The notes under the pieces are model-generated. The model was not told the DNA's origin, did not search any database, and saw only the letters and a program-made list of their open reading frames with translations. 43,681 nucleotides of DNA, taken from Bacteroidaceae bacterium. GTDB lineage: Bacteria; Bacteroidota; Bacteroidia; Bacteroidales; Bacteroidaceae. How positions within the stretch are numbered: the first letter of the stretch is position 1; each line of letters begins with the position of its first letter. The DNA lies in NCBI GenBank assembly GCA_017617315.1, contig JAFZWM010000017.1:1-43681 (forward strand), in the 5' to 3' direction. A program made the position numbers and the translations under genes. Below, piece after piece: positions 31,773-40,613 of this stretch.

Positions 31773-33149
31773 TCAATAAACAACCATGGTAATGAGCGTT
31801 CCCACTATGGTCGATACTATCACGCTGACCAGTCCCGGCATCATGAAACTGTGGTTGAGCAGGTATTTTCCGATGACGGTCGTGCCCGAACGGTCGAAGT
31901 TTACCGTTGCAATATCGCTCGGATAGTTAGGAATGAAGAAGTAGCCGTACACGCTTGGCAGAACGCCCAAAAGTACAGGACCCGGAATGCCCAGCGAGTA
32001 TGCCAGCGGAAGCATTGAAACCACAACCGCGCCCTGAGAGTTAATCAAGACCGAAACGGCAAAGAATGCCAGCGCTATTGTCCACGGATACTGGCTTACG
32101 ATGCCTTCCAGTCCGCCCTTCATAACATCCATGTAGTTGCCGAAGTAAGTGTCGGCAAGCCATGCTATGCCGTAGATGGCAACAACAGCCACCATACCGC
32201 TCTGCCATACCGCTCCGCTCACGGCTTTCTTAGGGCTTGCGTTGCAGAAGATAATCATGAAGGCTGCGGCAGTTATCATCACAATCTGAATGATGATGTT
32301 CATGCCGATAGGCTTTACTATTGGGTTTCCGGCATCGTCTAATTTACCCGTAGGGAACTCAGGACGGATGTCGAGTCCGGCAATCTGTAAGATAGAGTAC
32401 ATAACGATAACGGCGATAGCGCCAATAAAGATGTAAACGGCAAGCTTCGCGCTCTTGTCAATCTCTTTGTCGAGAACCGTTGCCGAGCTTCCGTACATAT
32501 ATTCCTTCATCTGAGGGTCGGCAAGGCGAGCCTGAAACTGAGGGTCTTTGTCGAGGTCGAGACCGCGCTTGTAACTGAGAGCCGAAGCGGCAGCCAGACC
32601 GCACAGGCAAGCCGGAATTGTTACGGCAATAACCTGAAGGTTGTTTACGTCGAATCCGTTGGCGTTAGAGATAACCACGAACGATGCCACGGCCGCCGCG
32701 ATAGGCGAGCATGTTATTCCAACCTGCGATGCTATTGAAGCCACGCCGCAAGGACGCTCGGGACGGATGCCTTTTTTAAGCGCGATGTCGCAGATGATAG
32801 GCATGAGCGTGTACACAACATGTCCAGTTCCCACAAGTACGGTAAGGAAGAACGTACAGAGCGGAGCAAGAATGGTGATGTGGTTAGGATGCTTGCGCAG
32901 CAACCTTTCGGCAAGCTGTATGAGCCAGTCCATTCCGCCCGAGGCCTGCATCATGCCGGCGCATGTTACGGCTGCCACGATGATGTAGATAACATCTGTC
33001 GGAGGATTGCCCGGTTTAAGTCCGAAGCACAAAACTAAGATGGCAAGGCCAATTCCTGAGATTGCGCCCAATGCCAGACTACCATATCGAGAGCCGACAT
33101 ACAATGCCAGCAATACGATAATTAACTGCAAAATCATTACTACACTCAT
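31773..33149 (-). CDS. dcuB: Anaerobic C4-dicarboxylate transporter, DcuA/DcuB family
   Basis: A 458-residue inner-membrane transporter with about 12 hydrophobic helices. Family blocks include GSRYGSLALGAISGIGL, LVGTGHVVYTLMPIICDIAL, RPERPCGVASIASQVGITCSPIAAA and VYGYFFIPNYPSDIATVNFDRSGTT. It exchanges fumarate, malate or aspartate for succinate during anaerobic fumarate respiration, fitting a succinate-producing anaerobe. The promoter is strong and overlaps the control region of the divergent MATE gene. The family is firm; the DcuA versus DcuB label is less so. Confidence 0.9.
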   Translation of the reverse strand: MSVVMILQLIIVLLALYVGSRYGSLALGAISGIGLAILVLCFGLKPGNPPTDVIYIIVAAVTCAGMMQASGGMDWLIQLAERLLRKHPNHITILAPLCTFFLTVLVGTGHVVYTLMPIICDIALKKGIRPERPCGVASIASQVGITCSPIAAAVASFVVISNANGFDVNNLQVIAVTIPACLCGLAAASALSYKRGLDLDKDPQFQARLADPQMKEYMYGSSATVLDKEIDKSAKLAVYIFIGAIAVIVMYSILQIAGLDIRPEFPTGKLDDAGNPIVKPIGMNIIIQIVMITAAAFMIIFCNASPKKAVSGAVWQSGMVAVVAIYGIAWLADTYFGNYMDVMKGGLEGIVSQYPWTIALAFFAVSVLINSQGAVVVSMLPLAYSLGIPGPVLLGVLPSVYGYFFIPNYPSDIATVNFDRSGTTVIGKYLLNHSFMMPGLVSVIVSTIVGTLITMVVY

Positions 33150-33217
33150 CTGATTAACTTTTTTTATCGATTAATATTCTTTATCATTATATTTATTTGT
33201 CGTCGGGGTTATATCTG

Positions 33218-33248
33218 CAAATGTAAAAAACAAACTGGAAAAACCAAA
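33218..33248 (-). promoter_or_regulatory. Promoter of the dcuB-like gene
   Basis: On the minus strand, TTTG (33248-33245), a 19-base spacer and TACATTTG (33225-33218), giving a leader of about 60 bases. Confidence 0.65.
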
Positions 33249-33265
33249 ATTTAATATTAATTTTT

Positions 33266-33273
33266 TAATTTTG
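33266..33273 (+). promoter_or_regulatory. -7 box for the MATE operon
   Basis: TAATTTTG, an exact TAnnTTTG match, 82 bases before the ATG at 33356. Its upstream half would overlap the dcuB -33 element. Confidence 0.5.
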
Positions 33274-33355
33274 CACGCTATGCTTCGGTTCTGTTCCGCT
33301 TGTTTGCCGACGTGCCGGGGCTTGCTGATACGGATAACTTATAAACTAAAATTAG

Positions 33356-34711
33356 ATGAGTAAACAATTAACACCGACAGAATTGGGTACAAAGCCAATA
33401 GGCAGACTTCTTTTATCGTATGCCGTTCCGGCAATTATTGCGATGACGGCATCGTCGCTATACAATATTGTAGACAGCATCGTTATCGGTCAGGTGTGCG
33501 GCGCGCTGGCAATCTCGGGTCTTGCCATAACCTTCCCGATTATGAACCTGTCGGCGGCGTTCGGCGCAATGGTGGGCGTGGGAGCATCTACCATGATCTC
33601 GGTAAAGCTGGGACAGAAGGACTATACCGTGGCGCAGAAGATTCTGGGCAATACCGTTATGCTTAACCTTATTCTGGGTGTTGTGTTCGGCGCGTTGATG
33701 CTGATTTTTCTCGATCCCGTTCTGCTGTTCTTCGGTGCGAGCCATAACACCATAGGGTATGCGCGCGACTATATGGTTATAATCCTTCTCGGAAACGTGG
33801 TTACGCACAGCTATCTTGGCCTGAACTGCATCTTGCGCTCGGCCGGACATCCGTTGTCTTCGATGTTGTGCACCATTCTTACGGTATTTCTGAACGTGGT
33901 GCTCGATGTGTTGTTTGTCTACGTCTTCGATATGGGCATCAGCGGAGCGGCACTTGCTACCGTTCTGGCGCAGATTGTGGCTCTGCTTGTGCAGGCAAAG
34001 CTCTTCTGGAATCCAAACGAGCTTCTGCGATGGAAGCACGGCATCTTCCGGCTCGAAAGGAAGATCATCGAGCATATTCTGTCTATCGGCATGTCGCCGT
34101 TCCTTATGAACCTGTGCGCCTGTCTGGTAGTAATCTTCATAAACCGCGGACTGAAGGAGCAGGGCGGCGACCTCTCGGTAGGTGCTTATGGAATTGTAAA
34201 CCGCGTTGCCTTCATCTTTGTCATGATTGTGATGGGCGTTAACCAGGGCATGCAGCCTATTGCCGGCTTCAACTTCGGCGCAAGGCGATACGACCGCGTT
34301 ATGCGCGTTCTGTGGCTTACGATGGTGGGCGGAACGGTTATTACAACGAGCGGATTCGTGCTGGGCGAGTTCTTTCCCGAAGAGGTGGCGCGCATGTTTA
34401 CGGGCGACGAGAAGCTTATCCAGCTATCGTCAGAGGCCATGCGCATTGTTATGGTTACGTTCCCGATAATAGGCATACAGATGGTCATCACCAACTTCTT
34501 CCAGAGCATCGGAATGCCAAAGAAGAGCATCTTCCTGTCGCTTTCGAGACAGATGCTTTTCCTTGTTCCGTGCCTCATCTTCCTGCCAAGATATTTTGGT
34601 GTCAACGGCGTGTGGTACTCAATGCCGATATCCGATTCAATCTCGGTTGTTACGGCCGTGGTGATGATTGTGATTCAGATAAGAAAGTTCAGACAAATGA
34701 AAACTCTTTAA
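33356..34711 (+). CDS. MATE-family efflux transporter
   Basis: A 451-residue inner-membrane protein with 12 hydrophobic helices in two six-helix halves. MATE/MepA-like features include LYNIVDSIVIGQVCGALAISGLA in helix 1-2, GVGASTMISVKLGQKDY, and the second-half equivalent GMQPIAGFNFGARRYDRV. It exports organic cations or drugs using Na+ or H+. The next gene begins 12 bases downstream, so it is first in an operon with a cytidylate kinase-like gene and xseA. That grouping looks like transcriptional convenience, not a shared pathway. Confidence 0.92.
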   Translation: MSKQLTPTELGTKPIGRLLLSYAVPAIIAMTASSLYNIVDSIVIGQVCGALAISGLAITFPIMNLSAAFGAMVGVGASTMISVKLGQKDYTVAQKILGNTVMLNLILGVVFGALMLIFLDPVLLFFGASHNTIGYARDYMVIILLGNVVTHSYLGLNCILRSAGHPLSSMLCTILTVFLNVVLDVLFVYVFDMGISGAALATVLAQIVALLVQAKLFWNPNELLRWKHGIFRLERKIIEHILSIGMSPFLMNLCACLVVIFINRGLKEQGGDLSVGAYGIVNRVAFIFVMIVMGVNQGMQPIAGFNFGARRYDRVMRVLWLTMVGGTVITTSGFVLGEFFPEEVARMFTGDEKLIQLSSEAMRIVMVTFPIIGIQMVITNFFQSIGMPKKSIFLSLSRQMLFLVPCLIFLPRYFGVNGVWYSMPISDSISVVTAVVMIVIQIRKFRQMKTL

Positions 34712-34723
34712 CTTAAAGATACT

Positions 34724-35344
34724 ATGGATAGATTTGTAATCAGCATAGGCCGTCAGTTGGGCAGCGGCGGTCGTGAGATAGGCAAGAAACTTGCAGCGGA
34801 GTTCGGCATCCGTTTCTTGGACAGCGAGCTCATCACTCTTGCGGCAAAGGAGAGCGGCTTCGGAGCCGAGTTCTTCAGAGATACCGACGAGAAGAAGGGA
34901 TTTTTCAACACCCTGTTCAACCGAATACAGAGCGGCGTGTCGTTTGGCGGATATTACGACAATCAGCTTAGCGAGGAGGCTCTGTTCAAGATTCAGAGCG
35001 ATGCCATCCGCAAGATTGCCGACGAGGAGTCGTGCGTTATCGTGGGAAGATGTGCCGACTACATTCTGCGCGACAATCCGCGATGCGTGAGCGTGTTCAT
35101 AACCGCCAGCCACGACGAGCGCGTAAGGCGCATCTGCCAGCGACAGAACGTTGACGAGCAGAAGGCTGAGCGCATGATGGAGCGCGGCGACGCCGAGAGA
35201 GCCAACTACTACAACTATTACAGCACCAAGACATGGGGCGAGGCTGCCACCTACGACCTTTGCGTTAACTCGTCGGTTATGGGTATCGACGAGACGGTTG
35301 CCTTCATCAGACATTTTGTTGAAAAAAAACTCGGAGGGCAGTAA
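34724..35344 (+). CDS. Cytidylate kinase-like family protein
   Basis: A 206-residue P-loop kinase-like protein of the Cytidylate_kin2 type. The N-terminus MDRFVISIGRQLGSGGREIGKKLAAEFG carries the nucleotide-binding loop (GRQLGSGGREIG), followed by FLDSELI and, later, VGRCADYIL and FITASHDERVRRI. It is distinct from the essential Cmk by its loop. The substrate is not proven in this subfamily. It lies between the MATE and xseA genes with short gaps, so the three are probably co-transcribed. Confidence 0.85.
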   Translation: MDRFVISIGRQLGSGGREIGKKLAAEFGIRFLDSELITLAAKESGFGAEFFRDTDEKKGFFNTLFNRIQSGVSFGGYYDNQLSEEALFKIQSDAIRKIADEESCVIVGRCADYILRDNPRCVSVFITASHDERVRRICQRQNVDEQKAERMMERGDAERANYYNYYSTKTWGEAATYDLCVNSSVMGIDETVAFIRHFVEKKLGGQ

Positions 35345-35365
35345 ACGCTCTCTTTATTTCAGATT

Positions 35366-36688
35366 ATGCACGACACTCCATCATTAACACTTTTCGAACT
35401 TAACAGCCTTGTTAAGTGTGCCGTCAATACCATCATGATTGACGGCTATTGGGTTACTGCCGAAATAAGCGACTTTAGCGTACGCCGCCATTGCTATCTC
35501 GAGTTCGTGCAGAAGGATATTCAGGGCAACGGACTTGTGGCTAAGGCGCGCGGCACAATCTGGAGCTCGGATTACGAGAAGATAAGCCGAAAGTTTGTCA
35601 AGGCCACGGGATGCGAGCTCCGCAGCGGCATCAAGGTGATGGTCTATGCCCACGTTACGTTTCACGAACTGTACGGCTTCTCGCTCAATATTACCGACAT
35701 CGACCCCGCCTATACTCTGGGCGACTTGGCAAAGCACAGGCAGGAGATTCTCGACAACCTGAAGGAGCAGGGCGTGTTAGACTTGCAGAAGGAACTTGAG
35801 ATTCCGGTATTGTGCCAGAGAATAGCCGTCATCTCGTCGGAAAAGGCAGCCGGCTATGGCGACTTCTGCAACCAGCTTCTGAACAACGATTCTGGGCTGA
35901 AATTCTACCCGAAACTCTTCCCGGCAATAATGCAGGGCGACAAGGTTGAGCAGACCGTAATAAACGCCCTCGACGCCATTGCCGCCGACATAGACAACTG
36001 GGACGTGGTGGTTATAATACGAGGCGGAGGAGCAACGGCCGATATGTCGGGCTTCGACACGCTGGCTCTGGCCGAGAACGTGGCTAACTTCCCTTTGCCA
36101 ATCATCACGGGCATAGGCCACGAGCGCGACGATACCGTTCTCGACCTCATCTCTAACACAAGAGTCAAGACACCTACGGCGGCTGCCGAATTCCTTATCC
36201 ATCATCTCGAAGATACGGCTTACGACTTGCAGGACTACGGCCAGCGCATCACAACCGAGGTGAAGCGCATATTGCAGAACGAGCACAGCCGCATTGACTC
36301 CCTCACGGCCAAGGTGCCGATGCTCTTCGAGGTGCTGAAGACCAACGAACTGAACCGCATGGACGCCATGCAGAAGCGCATAGAGTCGGCGTGGCAGATG
36401 TGGCACAATTCCGAGCTTCAGAGGCTCGATTCGCTTGTGCCGCAGTTGCGCATGTATGCCGATGCCTTTCTGCAAAGTCAGAAATATTCGCTTGCCCTCA
36501 TGGAGGAGAAGCAGAAGAATGCCGACCCCGAGATTCTGCTTTCACGCGGCTATTGCATGACGATGCTGGGCGACAAGATAATAACCAATGCCAGTCAGCT
36601 GGCAAAGGGCGACAAGATAACCGTGCGCTTTAAGGATGGCAACGCATCGGCTACGGTAGATGAGACAGATGTGAGGGGGAAATATTGA
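35366..36688 (+). CDS. xseA: Exodeoxyribonuclease VII large subunit
   Basis: A 440-residue cytosolic nuclease subunit. An N-terminal OB-fold (SLTLFELNSLVK...YWVTAEISDF...) is followed by the catalytic domain with RIAVISSEKAAGYGDF, DVVVIIRGGGATADMSGFD and PIITGIGHERDDTVLDLISNTRVKTPTAAAEFL, then a helical region and the conserved end DPEILLSRGYCMT. Exo VII degrades single-stranded DNA and needs many copies of the small subunit XseB. No xseB ORF follows within the next 368 bases, although xseA and xseB are often adjacent. It is the third gene of the MATE operon. Confidence 0.93.
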   Translation: MHDTPSLTLFELNSLVKCAVNTIMIDGYWVTAEISDFSVRRHCYLEFVQKDIQGNGLVAKARGTIWSSDYEKISRKFVKATGCELRSGIKVMVYAHVTFHELYGFSLNITDIDPAYTLGDLAKHRQEILDNLKEQGVLDLQKELEIPVLCQRIAVISSEKAAGYGDFCNQLLNNDSGLKFYPKLFPAIMQGDKVEQTVINALDAIAADIDNWDVVVIIRGGGATADMSGFDTLALAENVANFPLPIITGIGHERDDTVLDLISNTRVKTPTAAAEFLIHHLEDTAYDLQDYGQRITTEVKRILQNEHSRIDSLTAKVPMLFEVLKTNELNRMDAMQKRIESAWQMWHNSELQRLDSLVPQLRMYADAFLQSQKYSLALMEEKQKNADPEILLSRGYCMTMLGDKIITNASQLAKGDKITVRFKDGNASATVDETDVRGKY

Positions 36689-37014
36689 AACAATGACGAA
36701 TGATAAAGATATTGTACAAAGAATAAAACAATTAAAATTGTATTGGTAGTACTTCTTGGATATTCCTTGATATTTAAATTAGTAACGCCTTTTTTTCGTT
36801 GCTTTCATTGGGTAAATATACGGGGATAGATGTAGTTGTATTAGAAGTGCTATAATAACATGTTTACAAGGCTTGAATTTGAACCTGTTGACATATAAAA
36901 TCCGCTCGCTCTGATTTCCGAGTCCGAGCGTCTTAGTCAGAGGCTTCAGACCAAAAACAACCGACGTGGGTGATTGCAAATCCCTCACAAGCGAAAAACT
37001 ATCTTTCGACAATA
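36689..37014. other. Spacer with a possible structured or repeat element
   Basis: No supported gene lies in the 368 bases between xseA and the esterase gene. On the minus strand a frame is open from 37081 to 36779 (100 codons). The segment 36870-36990 has arms such as CGCTCGGACTCGG and CAGAGCGAGCGG that can pair (CGCTC/GAGCG). I take it as a possible RNA element or dispersed repeat and not as a protein gene. Confidence 0.35.
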
Positions 37015-37056
37015 AAACAAAGGGGACGTATCTAAAAAAATACGTCCCTTTGTTTT
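37015..37056. terminator. Bidirectional intrinsic terminator
   Basis: AAACAAAGGGGACGTAT / ATACGTCCCTTTGTTTT stem (one bulged G), directly after the stop of the minus-strand esterase gene. Confidence 0.8.
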
Positions 37057-38361
37057 TTATTTTATATTCTTCATAATCCATTCAAGTTGAACGTGGCGTG
37101 TTCTGGTTGAAGTCCAATGTTCGTTGATGGGGGTGATGAGGCTTTCCTTCTTCGAGGTTATCACGTTCCACACAATGTAGCTGGTGGTTGGCGGACAAGT
37201 GTTGTCGTTGAAGCCCCAAGTAAGGAATATAGGACATTTCAGGATTTTTGCAAAGTTTACCACGTCGTAGTAGGCAAGAGTCTTGACCTTCTGGTCGGTC
37301 AGCTGGTTGTTGAAGCCGTGGTTAAGGTGCGGATATCCGCCGCCGCGGTTGTCGAGATAACCGGCCATGTCGCTCAACGCAGGATGGTTGCTCACGCATA
37401 GCGTTACATCGGGGCAGAGGGCAGCCGTTACTATCGCCAGAGCGCCGCCCTGACTTCCGCCCTGCACTATCAGGTTCTTGCCGTCCCAGTTAGGCAGCGT
37501 CTTGGCATATTCGCAGGCGCGCACACATCCCGCGTATACCTTGCGCATGTAGTAGTTCTCCTTGCAGTCTATGCCGTTTACCAGATAGCTGTTGTCGCCG
37601 TTGCAGAAGGCTGCCGCTATGTCCTTGTAAGTATCCTTGTCAACATCTGGTCTGATGCCGTGAATCTCGAGGTCGAGACGGATGCAGCCGCTTTCGGCAT
37701 AGAAGATGGTCTTCATCGGGTCCATCGGCTTTATTCCTGCTCCCGGAGGACTGACCACCACCGGATATTTACCCTCCTTCTTTGGCATTGTAAGATAGCC
37801 GTATATACATTGGTTCTTCTTGTAGCACGGTATGCGCACCAGATAGCAGTCAACCTTCTCGCTCGAATATTTGGCGCAGTACTCCTTTGTAACCTTCATC
37901 GGCACTTCGGAAGCCGCTTTCAGAGTCTCGTTCCAGAACTGGGCGAAATCCGAAGGCATCTTGGTGTAAGGCTGAAGCTTCTCGGGCGAGAATCCCACCT
38001 TGACGTGGTGCGTGTGCTTCTGTCCGTCAATCTCGGTCTTCAGCACGCAGTCGCGGAATCCCGGCTTCTTCATCGTGCCAATCTCGATTGTTGCCTTGCC
38101 GTCCTTCAGCGTAACAGAGCCCTTGGTATCGGCTGGCATACGGTCGCCGCCCAGTTCATAATCAACCTTGACACCGTTGCATGGAATGCCGTATCTGAAC
38201 AGCTGAACCGTTACCGTTGCCTTTTCGCCGGTCTTGTAAATCCAGTCGGCGTGCGACGGAACAGTTACCCAGAGCACGTCGCTCTGATAGGGATAGTTTT
38301 CAGCCGCCGCGCCGAGGCAGAGGCAGACTAATGTTAATAGAATAGTTAGGAATTTCTTCAT
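37057..38361 (-). CDS. Secreted acetyl esterase, carbohydrate esterase family 7 (AXE1)
   Basis: A 434-residue secreted alpha/beta-hydrolase. It has a signal peptide (1-20), an N-terminal beta-sandwich-like part (about 25-125) and a CE7/AXE1 domain (about 130-434). The catalytic triad is Ser303 in GGSQGG, Asp386 in WGFNDNTCPP and probably His415 in INEHW. CE7 enzymes remove acetyl groups from xylo-oligosaccharides and some antibiotics, which would help a hemicellulose user alongside the GH43 enzyme at 8.2 kb. It is monocistronic, with a TATTTTTG promoter and its own terminator. Confidence 0.9.
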   Translation of the reverse strand: MKKFLTILLTLVCLCLGAAAENYPYQSDVLWVTVPSHADWIYKTGEKATVTVQLFRYGIPCNGVKVDYELGGDRMPADTKGSVTLKDGKATIEIGTMKKPGFRDCVLKTEIDGQKHTHHVKVGFSPEKLQPYTKMPSDFAQFWNETLKAASEVPMKVTKEYCAKYSSEKVDCYLVRIPCYKKNQCIYGYLTMPKKEGKYPVVVSPPGAGIKPMDPMKTIFYAESGCIRLDLEIHGIRPDVDKDTYKDIAAAFCNGDNSYLVNGIDCKENYYMRKVYAGCVRACEYAKTLPNWDGKNLIVQGGSQGGALAIVTAALCPDVTLCVSNHPALSDMAGYLDNRGGGYPHLNHGFNNQLTDQKVKTLAYYDVVNFAKILKCPIFLTWGFNDNTCPPTTSYIVWNVITSKKESLITPINEHWTSTRTRHVQLEWIMKNIK

Positions 38362-38390
38362 TATAATATTTGTTAAAAAGTTTCTGACTG

Positions 38391-38398
38391 CAAAAATA
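38391..38398 (-). promoter_or_regulatory. Promoter -7 box for the esterase gene
   Basis: TATTTTTG on the minus strand, a TAnnTTTG match, 30 bases before the ATG at 38361. Confidence 0.45.
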
Positions 38399-38516
38399 GC
38401 CTTTTGCCCCGATATGCAGGTGGTAAAAGAATGTCAAAATGGTGTAAAATAAAGCCAACAGACTTAATTATCATCAAGATAAGTGGCAGAGAGAAGTAAA
38501 AAACAACATCATTTAT

Positions 38517-38547
38517 TTTGTGTAGCAATCAGTTTGCTGTATCTTTG
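38517..38547 (+). promoter_or_regulatory. Promoter of the ABC-F gene, deciding its start
   Basis: TTTG (38517-38520), a 19-base spacer and TATCTTTG (38540-38547), a perfect match. It lies downstream of the first ATG (38483), so translation must begin later, at the GTG at 38576. Confidence 0.7.
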
Positions 38548-38575
38548 CAACATTATTCACAAAAGTTGCAGAAAA

Positions 38576-40528
38576 GTGATTTCAGTTGAAAACTTAGAGG
38601 TAGAGTTTGCTGCCCGACCATTGTTTCAGAACGTATCGTATGTAATTAACAACAAGGACCGCATTGCCCTTGTTGGCAAGAATGGTGCAGGCAAGAGTAC
38701 CATGCTCAAGATTCTGGCAGGATTGCAGCTGCCAACCGGAGGCGTGGTGTCTGTTCCCAAAGATACCACCATCGGCTATCTGCCGCAGGTTATGGTGCTG
38801 AGCGACGAGCATACCGTTATCGAAGAGGCCGAGCAAGCCTTTGCGCACATAAGCGAGATGCAGGCCCGACTCGAGAAGATGAACAACGAAATGGCTGAGC
38901 GTACCGACTACGAGAGCGAGAGCTACGCCAAGCTGGTAGAGACATTCACCCACGAGCAGGAACGCTTTCAGATGATGGGCGGAATGAACTATCACGCCGA
39001 GATGGAGCGCACGCTTATTGGTCTGGGTTTCCAGCGTTCGGACTTCGGCCGCCCAACGAGCGAGTTCAGCGGCGGATGGCGCATGCGCATCGAGCTGGCA
39101 AAGCTCCTTCTGCGCAAGCCCGACGTGCTTCTGCTCGACGAGCCTACCAACCACCTCGACATCGAGAGCATACAATGGCTCGAGAACTTCCTTGCAACAC
39201 GCGCCAACGCCGTGGTTCTGGTGAGCCACGACCGCGCCTTCATCAACAACGTTACAACACGCACGCTCGAGATTAGTTGCGGAAGAGTGTACGACTACAA
39301 GGTGAAGTACGACGAATATGTGCAGATGCGCGCCGAACGACGCGAGCAGCAGCTGCGCGCATACGAGAACCAGCAGAAAGAGATTGCCGAGATAAACGAC
39401 TTCATCGAGCGCTTCCGCTACAAGGCAACGAAGGCCGTTCAGGTGCAGAGCCGCATAAAGCAGCTCGAAAAGATAATACCTATCGAGGTTGATGAGGTTG
39501 ACAACTCATCGCTCCACCTCAAGTTCCCGGCAGCGAGCCGAAGCGGCGACTATCCGCTCATCTGCGAGGACGTGGCAAAGGCCTATGGCGACCATCAGAT
39601 TTTCAGCGATGTTAATTTCAGAATAAAGCGAGGCGAGAAAGTGGCCTTCGTCGGCAAGAACGGCGAAGGAAAGTCAACCCTCGTGAAATGTATAATGGGC
39701 GAGATTCCTTTTGACGGACATCTTACCGTGGGACACAACGTACAGTTGGGCTACTTTGCACAGAATCAGGCGCAGTTGCTCGACGGCGAGATAACCGTCT
39801 TCGACACGATAGACCGCGTGGCAAAGGGCGACATCAGAACAAAGATACGCGACATCCTGGGCGCGTTCATGTTTGGCGGCGAGGCATCCGACAAGAAAGT
39901 AAAGGTGCTTTCGGGAGGCGAGCGCAGCCGCCTTGCCATGATCAGACTTCTGCTCGAGCCTGTTAACTTCCTCATCCTCGACGAGCCTACCAACCACCTC
40001 GACATGCGCTCTAAAGATGTGCTGAAAGAGGCAATCAAGGAGTTCGACGGCACGGTGATTGTAGTAAGCCACGACCGCGAGTTCCTCGACGGACTGGTTG
40101 AGAAAGTCTACGAGTTCGGTGGCGGAAAGGTCAGGGAGCATCTCGGCGGAATATACGACTTCCTTCAGCACAAGAACATCGACAGCCTTCAGCAGCTCGA
40201 AAAGAACACGACGCTGGCACAGGCTACCGGAACGGCTTCGGCTTCTTCGGCACCGGCGCAGCCAAGCGAGGGAAAGTTGAGCTACGAGGAGCAGAAGGCT
40301 CAGGCAAAGGTAATCCGCAAGCTCGAAAGGGCAGTAGAGGATGCCGAGAAACTGATTGAGAAACTCGAGACCGAACTTGCCGACATAGAGGCAAAGATGT
40401 CAACTCCCGAGGGCGCGGCAGACATGCAGCTGTGTGCGCAGTACGGCGAACTGAAGAACAAGGTTGATGCCGCCGTAGAGCAATGGGAGAAGGCGAGCGA
40501 GGAACTCGAAGAGGCTAAGAACGTATAA
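38576..40528 (+). CDS. ABC-F family ATPase (Uup/YheS-like)
   Basis: A 650-residue soluble ABC-F protein with two nucleotide-binding domains and no membrane helices. NBD1 has GKNGAGKST, the signature SGGWRMR and LLLDEPTNHLD. A linker (about 225-300, rich in Arg/Gln/Glu) precedes NBD2 with GKNGEGKST, LSGGERSR and LILDEPTNHLD. The C-terminal coiled coil (about 575-645) matches Uup-type members. ABC-F proteins act on ribosomes as translation factors, and some give antibiotic protection. The start is a GTG (VISVENLEVEF): the longer frame begins upstream of a perfect promoter, and homologues begin at the M/V-I-S-V-E-N-L strand. Confidence 0.92.
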   Translation: MISVENLEVEFAARPLFQNVSYVINNKDRIALVGKNGAGKSTMLKILAGLQLPTGGVVSVPKDTTIGYLPQVMVLSDEHTVIEEAEQAFAHISEMQARLEKMNNEMAERTDYESESYAKLVETFTHEQERFQMMGGMNYHAEMERTLIGLGFQRSDFGRPTSEFSGGWRMRIELAKLLLRKPDVLLLDEPTNHLDIESIQWLENFLATRANAVVLVSHDRAFINNVTTRTLEISCGRVYDYKVKYDEYVQMRAERREQQLRAYENQQKEIAEINDFIERFRYKATKAVQVQSRIKQLEKIIPIEVDEVDNSSLHLKFPAASRSGDYPLICEDVAKAYGDHQIFSDVNFRIKRGEKVAFVGKNGEGKSTLVKCIMGEIPFDGHLTVGHNVQLGYFAQNQAQLLDGEITVFDTIDRVAKGDIRTKIRDILGAFMFGGEASDKKVKVLSGGERSRLAMIRLLLEPVNFLILDEPTNHLDMRSKDVLKEAIKEFDGTVIVVSHDREFLDGLVEKVYEFGGGKVREHLGGIYDFLQHKNIDSLQQLEKNTTLAQATGTASASSAPAQPSEGKLSYEEQKAQAKVIRKLERAVEDAEKLIEKLETELADIEAKMSTPEGAADMQLCAQYGELKNKVDAAVEQWEKASEELEEAKNV

Positions 40529-40613
40529 GAAAAAAACATAATTGTAGCATGGCCGGAACAATCGCCCCAAAAAGCGACCTCCGGTTGTTTTATTAATTTT
40601 TTTATTATAAAAA

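Noticed and set aside
36890-36930. GGTTCAAATTC on the minus strand as a tRNA T-arm or att site
   Set aside because: No tRNA fold is possible around it, and there is no integrase or repeated core nearby.
38483-38575. ATG at 38483 as the ABC-F start
   Set aside because: A perfect promoter lies downstream of it, and the added 31 residues are not ABC-F-like.
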